Assembly: GCA_009787035.1 (NCBI GenBank)
Contig: WRGV01000064.1
Location: forward strand, 1 to 8,193
Direction: 5' to 3'
From: Propionibacteriaceae bacterium
GTDB taxonomy: Bacteria > Actinomycetota > Actinomycetes > Propionibacteriales > Propionibacteriaceae
Length of the DNA: 8,193 bases
Part shown: piece after piece, positions 4,571 to 8,193 of the stretch
Layout: each line of letters starts with the position of its first letter
Position numbering within the stretch: the first letter of the stretch is position 1
The notes under the pieces: model-generated
Database searches by the model: none
Seen by the model: the letters and a program-made list of their open reading frames with translations, nothing else
What the model was told of the DNA's origin: nothing
Program-made: the position numbers and the translations under genes

Positions 4571-5883
4571 AGCAGGTCTTGGGCGCGGGTGCGGGGCATG
4601 CCGGTCCAGGTGGGGTTCGCCTTTGTCCAGGCCGGGTCGGTGAGCATGCGCGCGACGGCCAGGCCGCCGGTCAGGGCCACGACGATGCTGACCGCGGTCA
4701 TGCCGTTGCTGAGGGCGATGGTCGGGTTGTCGTTGATGACGGCCAGCAGGGCCCGGTAGGTGCTGGCGCCCGGCACCATGATGAGCACCGCCGGCACGGA
4801 CAAGATGATGCGCGGGCAGGGCAGGCGCTGGCTGGCCCAGCCCGCGGCCAGGCCGATGATCGTGGACGCCGCCACCGTCGCCAGCACCGTGTTCAGCCCG
4901 AAATGCATCGCCGACAGGCGCGCGGTGTTGGCGATCATCCCGATGACGGCGGTCACCAGCGCCGCGCGCAGCGGCGTCTGGAAGGTGATCGCGAAACTGA
5001 AGACGCCGACGAAGCTGGCGACCAGGTGCAGGACGAGCAGCCATCCGGTCGGCACGGCGAGTGCGGGCGTCGCCACCGGGGTCATCCCGAACGCGAACGC
5101 GATGACCCATGCGCCCAGCGCCGCGGCCAGGGTGATCAGCACGCAGTACATCAGCCGCGAGATGCCCGAGACGAAATCGAACCGTGCCAGATCCAATGCG
5201 GCCGTGACCAGCGGGAACCCCGGTACGAGGAAGAAGAGCGCAGACGTGAACGCGGTCTGGCGCAGCGGCTCGTCCACCCCCGGCAGCGCTGCGGCGAGCA
5301 CGGTCGCGGCCGCCATGTAGAACGCGCAGGCCACCAGCGCGGCGGTGAACACCACGACCAGGTGGTTGACGCGGCGCCGGCTCAGCAGCACCTGGACGAT
5401 CTTGCCCAGCCCGGCCGCCAGCCCGGCCCCGAGGCACTCCTGCCAGCGTCCGTTGTTCAGCAGGGCGAAGCCGGCGCATCCGGCGATCGCGGCGACGATG
5501 ACCAGCCACGGCACGTACAGCGGACGGCGGCGCTCGACCTCGTCCAGCTGGGCGTTGACCAGCCCGGCCGTGGCGCCCGACTCGGTCACCAGCGACACGC
5601 GCATCAGCTGGTTGAGCCGGTTCGCGTTGATCGCAGGCACGGGCACCTCGATGACCTGCGTGCGGAAGGCCGAGCCGATGCCGGCGGTGACCACGAGCTC
5701 GTTGAGGCTGACCTGCACGTCGAGCCGGTCGAGGCCGAGCGCGCGCCCGACGCGACCCATGGCGGCCTTGACGCGGTACGAACCCGTCCCGGCCGTGAGC
5801 ATGAGTGAGCCCATCCGGCATACGGCTGCGGCCTTCGCGGCGAGCTCGACGGCGGCGGGATCGGTGGGGGGTGCTGCGCGCAT
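4546..5883 (-). CDS. Threonine/serine exporter family protein (ThrE-like)
   Basis: ThrE-family proteins are integral membrane carriers that export threonine and serine, probably with proton motive force. The 445-residue product has the soluble N-terminal domain first: MGSLMLTAGTGSYRVKAAM (24-42), LGLDRLDV (49-56), ELVVTAGIG (62-70) and a NRLNQL segment (88-93). About ten hydrophobic segments follow from residue 122 to 415. VPG occurs in both halves, at LFFLVPGFPL (216-225) and LIMVPGAS (367-374), as expected for the fusion of the two homologous transport parts (PF06738 and PF12821 types) into one chain. ATG 5883 is chosen because AAGGAG (complement of 5891-5896) lies 7 bases upstream and the family N-terminus fits. 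The longer frame upstream is the antisense of the next gene. The C-terminal tail RRRARRS is not family-typical. It is divergent from the type VII secretion operon. Confidence 0.9.
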   Translation of the reverse strand: MRAAPPTDPAAVELAAKAAAVCRMGSLMLTAGTGSYRVKAAMGRVGRALGLDRLDVQVSLNELVVTAGIGSAFRTQVIEVPVPAINANRLNQLMRVSLVTESGATAGLVNAQLDEVERRRPLYVPWLVIVAAIAGCAGFALLNNGRWQECLGAGLAAGLGKIVQVLLSRRRVNHLVVVFTAALVACAFYMAAATVLAAALPGVDEPLRQTAFTSALFFLVPGFPLVTAALDLARFDFVSGISRLMYCVLITLAAALGAWVIAFAFGMTPVATPALAVPTGWLLVLHLVASFVGVFSFAITFQTPLRAALVTAVIGMIANTARLSAMHFGLNTVLATVAASTIIGLAAGWASQRLPCPRIILSVPAVLIMVPGASTYRALLAVINDNPTIALSNGMTAVSIVVALTGGLAVARMLTDPAWTKANPTWTGMPRTRAQDLLRRRARRS

Positions 5884-5910
5884 GAGACGACTCCTTGCTG
5901 CACGTGAGTG

Positions 5911-5992
5911 CGGCCCCATGCTACGGCTAGACCCTCCTTCGGCCGAAAACCAGCCGAATGAGGGTCTGGCGACATGCTGCGTTGCGGGGCCG
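5911..5992. repeat. Large palindrome between divergent genes
   Basis: GCTAGACCCTC (5926-5936) and TTCGGC (5938-5943) pair with GCCGAA (5953-5958) and GAGGGTCTGGC (5960-5970), interrupted by one C/T mismatch and one T-G wobble, around loop CGAAAACCA. Farther out, CGGCCCC (5911-5917) pairs with GGGGCCG (5986-5992). It would lie in the 5' leader of the exporter mRNA, starting 28 bases before its ATG. It could be a terminator-like attenuator, an operator or an insulating hairpin. There is no T-run on the exporter strand. Confidence 0.55.
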
Positions 5993-6006
5993 GAGCGCCG
6001 AGTTGT

Positions 6007-6028
6007 CCACGCAGTAACGTGGTATCGT
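6007..6028 (+). promoter_or_regulatory. Inverted repeat and possible -10 box ahead of the secretion-target operon
   Basis: CCACG (6007-6011), CAGTAA, CGTGG (6018-6022) is a short operator-like inverted repeat touching TATCGT (6023-6028), a possible -10 box. The TTGTCC at 6003-6008 is only 14 bases from it, too close for a standard -35 box, so this promoter is uncertain. Confidence 0.3.
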
Positions 6029-6061
6029 TGCCGACGCACGCAATGACCATGAGGAGGTCGA

Positions 6062-6394
6062 ATGTCCGGGAATTCGCCACCGACATTCAAGGTTGAGCCG
6101 AGCGACCTGATCGCCTTTGCCACCACGCTGGAGAGTTTGGCCGGCGGCACGTCGCAGGCCGATGCGTATCGCGCCAACAATCTGGTGGCTGACGACGAGG
6201 TCTCGGGGGCGTTTGCATTTTTCAGGTCGAGTGTTGAGTCGCTGAATGTGACGCTCGACGCCAACATGAAGGTGATCCGCGACACGCTGTACAACAGTGC
6301 GGCCGGGTTGCGCGCGGCGGCGAGCTACTACCAGCAAACCGATGAGACGACTGCCGCGGCGACCGATGCCATCTACGACCAACTGCCGGGATAG
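6062..6394 (+). CDS. EspC-like type VII secretion target (DUF2580-type)
   Basis: Small helical proteins of this family are exported by ESX/type VII systems as helical hairpins, often as partners of a second WXG or PE/PPE-like protein. The 110-residue product starts with the family pattern FKVEPSDLIAFATTLESLAG (9-28), continues with two helical stretches, and has GLRAAASYYQQTDE (82-95). Tyr90 and Asp94 form the YxxxD/E secretion signal used by type VII substrates, placed as expected after the second helix. There is no signal peptide, membrane segment or cysteine. GAGGAGG (6051-6057) gives a strong ribosome binding site for ATG 6062. The next gene begins 10 bases after its stop, as expected for a coexpressed secreted pair. 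The family call rests on motif and pattern, not on a search. Confidence 0.75.
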   Translation: MSGNSPPTFKVEPSDLIAFATTLESLAGGTSQADAYRANNLVADDEVSGAFAFFRSSVESLNVTLDANMKVIRDTLYNSAAGLRAAASYYQQTDETTAAATDAIYDQLPG

Positions 6395-6404
6395 GCGATG
6401 AACG

Positions 6405-7229
6405 GTGAGTGATCCGACGGATGCGCTGGTGCCGCCGACGCAACCACCGAGCTTGATCTCGGTACAGAGCGCGGTGGACACGATTGGAACGATGCTTGAT
6501 CCTGGCTCCGACCTGCTGTGGCTGCTGGAGAAGATTCCGATTGTCAAACGTGCGATTGACCGCGCCGAGCAGTCCATCTCGGGGCGCTGGGAGGACGCGC
6601 TCTTGGCCTCCGACGCCGCCAGCCATCTGGCCGACTACAACGAGCAACTCGCGCAGGCGGTCAGGGACGGGCTCTACACCGTCATGGACACCTGGTCGGG
6701 CGAGGCCGCCAACGCGGCGGACACCTACTTCAGCCAGTTTGTGAGGCAGATCTTCACTAACGCCAACACCATGACAGACCTGAGTCGGCAGCTCTCGGGC
6801 GTCGGTGAGGGCATGGAGGGTCTGGGCGAGACTATCGATTCGGTCCTCAGTTCGATCCTCGACTATCTTCTTGGGATGTTGGCCGGCTTTGCGGTTGGTG
6901 CGCTTCTGACCTTCTTCACAGCGGGCATCAGTGACGCAGTAGACGGGGTTGAGACAGCTGCAGACGTTTACGAGATGTGCTCCGAAGCCGATAAACTGTC
7001 GCGCTTGTGCGACCAGGTGGCTGAGCTGCTCGACGACTTCGAAACGTATAGGAAGATGATCGCCGACCTCAAGGAGGTTTACCACACGAAACAGATCGAG
7101 GATGTGGCGAAGGCGCTCGCCAAGGGGCAGATGGTTGGGGGAGCCATCGCTGGATTTACCTTGCTTGCGCATGGTGGTGAGAGCGCGATCACCGCGATGC
7201 CGACGTATCACGACAAGGCGGTGGGATGA
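6405..7229 (+). CDS. WXG-motif helical protein, putative type VII secretion substrate with hydrophobic segment
   Basis: The 274-residue product has WSG at 97-99 inside DTWSGEAANAADTYF, the turn between two long helices (about 62-95 and 99-145) as in WXG100 and larger WXG-domain proteins. A hydrophobic stretch with many Gly and Ala residues follows at about 151-175, then a charged helical part (176-240) and a second, weaker Gly/Ala segment (243-256). No catalytic toxin domain is recognisable at the C-terminus. It probably forms a pair with the EspC-like protein upstream and may be secreted or membrane-inserted. Start is GTG 6405; the ATG at 6398 runs into a stop after four codons. No Shine-Dalgarno sequence is visible, which suggests coupling to the upstream gene. 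The second half (6900-7140) looks less GC-rich than its neighbours. Confidence 0.7.
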   Translation: MSDPTDALVPPTQPPSLISVQSAVDTIGTMLDPGSDLLWLLEKIPIVKRAIDRAEQSISGRWEDALLASDAASHLADYNEQLAQAVRDGLYTVMDTWSGEAANAADTYFSQFVRQIFTNANTMTDLSRQLSGVGEGMEGLGETIDSVLSSILDYLLGMLAGFAVGALLTFFTAGISDAVDGVETAADVYEMCSEADKLSRLCDQVAELLDDFETYRKMIADLKEVYHTKQIEDVAKALAKGQMVGGAIAGFTLLAHGGESAITAMPTYHDKAVG

Positions 7230-7591
7230 TGCCTTCTTGGCAATCACAGGACGGGTGCGGCATGGCCCAGGAAGATACGCCAAGTCGTCCAGTGGATCGA
7301 GCCCTGGACGCGCTGGCGGAGCGGGCCGACAGCGCGCAGCTGCGACAGCTGTGCACCGACGTGCGGGAGCATCGGCGTCCGATGATCGACCTGTTGGCCT
7401 CCCCGGAGTTCTGTCGACTCGCCCGTCAGGGGGGTGAGGTCTTCGAACAGCGGCTGCGTGCCATGTCGCCGGAGCAGCGCCAGGCGTTCCGCCAGCAGGC
7501 GCTGCAGCTGGCGCGTAGTCGCGGTGTGTTCGGGGAACATGAGGATCCATACGAGCTGTGCTTCGGGAATGTGAGTTTCGATGAGTGTTGA
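7226..7591 (+). CDS. Unidentified helical protein of the secretion-target operon
   Basis: I do not recognise this 121-residue protein. Its ATG overlaps the stop of the WXG gene (ATGA at 7226-7229), so translation is coupled. It is mainly helical and charged, with RQLCTDVREHRRPMIDLLAS (40-59), then MSPEQRQAFRQQALQLARSRGVF (80-102), and an acidic end. There is no signal peptide or membrane segment, and four cysteines (11, 43, 63, 112) plus a C-terminal Cys121. Two other starts are possible: ATG 7229 directly behind, and ATG 7262 (MAQEDT), which would remove a less protein-like N-terminus. By place, a chaperone, adaptor or immunity-type partner for the secreted pair is conceivable, but nothing in the sequence proves it. 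Confidence 0.65.
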   Translation: MMPSWQSQDGCGMAQEDTPSRPVDRALDALAERADSAQLRQLCTDVREHRRPMIDLLASPEFCRLARQGGEVFEQRLRAMSPEQRQAFRQQALQLARSRGVFGEHEDPYELCFGNVSFDEC

Positions 7592-7943
7592 TCGGTCCCC
7601 TGATGCGTTCGATGGCATGTCGCAGGCTGGAAGCGTCGAGCCGGACGATGTGCCGCGAATTCCCGAGCGCATGGGTGATATCCACGCCGACTATGCGCCG
7701 TTTATATCTGTCATGATGGCAGTGCTGGTGCTGGGCGCCTGCATTGGTCATGCCGCGCCAGCCTGGTTGGCCTGCGTGGTCGTCCCGGTGGCTGCGGTGG
7801 GAGTCGTCGCACGTGTCCTGACGCGCCCCGGTGCGCGGGTGCGGGGTCAGACGGTGTGGTTCCTCTGGGTCTGGAGGCTGTTGCTGTGGCTCGTCCCGTT
7901 GGGGTTGCTCATCGGCCTGGGGTTCTATCTGGGCAATTTCTGA
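7581..7943 (+). CDS. Small membrane protein with three predicted helices
   Basis: This 120-residue protein is not one I recognise. Residues 1-38 are hydrophilic and acidic (EPDDVPRIPE, 20-29). Three hydrophobic segments follow at about 40-58, 61-80 and 93-118, with a basic loop (TRPGARVRGQ, 81-90) between the second and third that predicts a cytoplasmic position for it. The last segment is rich in Trp and Leu. ATG 7581 lies inside the end of the preceding gene, overlapping it by 11 bases, so the two are probably translationally coupled. In this operon it could anchor or handle the secreted proteins, but this is inferred from position alone. Confidence 0.7.
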   Translation: MSVDRSPDAFDGMSQAGSVEPDDVPRIPERMGDIHADYAPFISVMMAVLVLGACIGHAAPAWLACVVVPVAAVGVVARVLTRPGARVRGQTVWFLWVWRLLLWLVPLGLLIGLGFYLGNF

Positions 7944-7980
7944 CCGCCGTGCACAGGACATGCGAAGCGAGGTGAATGTG

Positions 7981-8193
7981 ATGAGCGCAGATCCATACGG
8001 TGACGAGTCTGGTGTTCCTGCGGAGTGGGGGCAACCCGACCCGTACGGGCTGCCGGCGGACATGGATCCGAAGGCGCGGCAGATCGCGGAGGCGGCGCTG
8101 CGGGCGCGGGGCATGGGCCCCATCGAGGACCGTCAGGCGGCCGCGGACGCAGCCGCAGCCGCTCTGGGGATCGGAACCTCGTCCGGCTCGTCG
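7981..8193 (+). CDS. Start of an unidentified protein, cut by the window edge
   Basis: The frame is open from ATG 7981 to the right edge (71 codons) with strong GC third positions. GCGAGG (7967-7972) is a reasonable ribosome binding site. GTG 7978 is an in-frame alternative, and ATG 7976 hits a stop at once. The N-terminus is Asp/Pro/Gly-rich (MSADPYGDESG, then QPDPYGLPADMDP at 18-30). A helical, alanine-rich piece follows, containing ARGMGPIEDRQAAADAA (42-58), then a Gly/Ser run. There is no signal peptide. It follows the membrane protein by 37 bases and is likely in the same operon. Family unknown. Confidence 0.65.
   Translation, partial: MSADPYGDESGVPAEWGQPDPYGLPADMDPKARQIAEAALRARGMGPIEDRQAAADAAAAALGIGTSSGSS

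Noticed and set aside
3995..5821. Long minus-strand frame of 608 codons over the exporter and AlkD-like genes
   Set aside because: It is a frame-shifted shadow of the exporter gene and antisense to the AlkD-like gene; composition is His/Arg/Gly-rich with no protein-like pattern.
2154..6001. TCGGCGCTCCGGC at 2154-2166 is found inverted at 5989-6001, and its ten-base core again at 2054-2063
   Set aside because: In DNA this rich in GC, a few 13-base matches are expected by chance in 8 kb; no longer similarity surrounds the copies.
6003..6011. TTGTCCACG resembles a DnaA box
   Set aside because: It is a single site with one deviation from TTGTCCACA, no cluster and no AT-rich region, so no origin is supported.
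6222..8123. Long minus-strand frame of 633 codons under the secretion-target operon
   Set aside because: It is antisense to four overlapping + strand genes that have proper starts, motifs and membrane segments.

Overview
This is high-GC DNA with the gene order and codon style of an Actinomycetota (high-GC Gram-positive) chromosome. The rpsF-ssb-rpsR-rplI order, the actinobacterial type of SSB tail, TAGGAT/TAGGGC-type -10 boxes, a family of DUF4143 ATPase remnants and type VII secretion-type (ESX) small proteins all fit. I cannot name a genus or family from the window alone.

Left part (1-1933): the last 55 codons of an unidentified gene are followed by a long structured leader and the ribosomal operon rpsF (S6), ssb, rpsR (S18) and rplI (L9), all on + and closely spaced. 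The leader holds a hairpin, a flanking CCG and a helix that would cover the rpsF Shine-Dalgarno sequence. This is the layout of the S6:S18 autoregulatory mRNA element.

Middle part (1934-4387): a gene-free stretch of 479 bases is packed with inverted repeats, including a 155-base element closed by an 18-bp interrupted stem and a nested palindrome around an intrinsic terminator. Then come aat (leucyl/phenylalanyl-tRNA-protein transferase), a DUF4143-type ATPase gene shortened by two apparent in-frame deletions, tRNA-Ala(UGC) with its promoter, and an AlkD-like DNA alkylation repair gene.

Right part (4388-8193): a fossil start of a second DUF4143-type ATPase overlaps the 3' end of a minus-strand threonine/serine exporter (ThrE family). 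A large palindrome separates this gene from a divergent + strand operon: an EspC-like type VII secretion target, a WXG-motif helical protein with a hydrophobic segment, an unidentified helical protein, a small three-helix membrane protein and the start of a fifth, unidentified gene cut by the window edge. Overlapping stop/start codons link the second to fourth genes of this operon. No secretion machinery (EccA-E, mycosin) is visible, so this looks like a secreted-substrate module served by machinery encoded elsewhere. It is the most likely place for undescribed biology here, together with the structured rplI-aat spacer.
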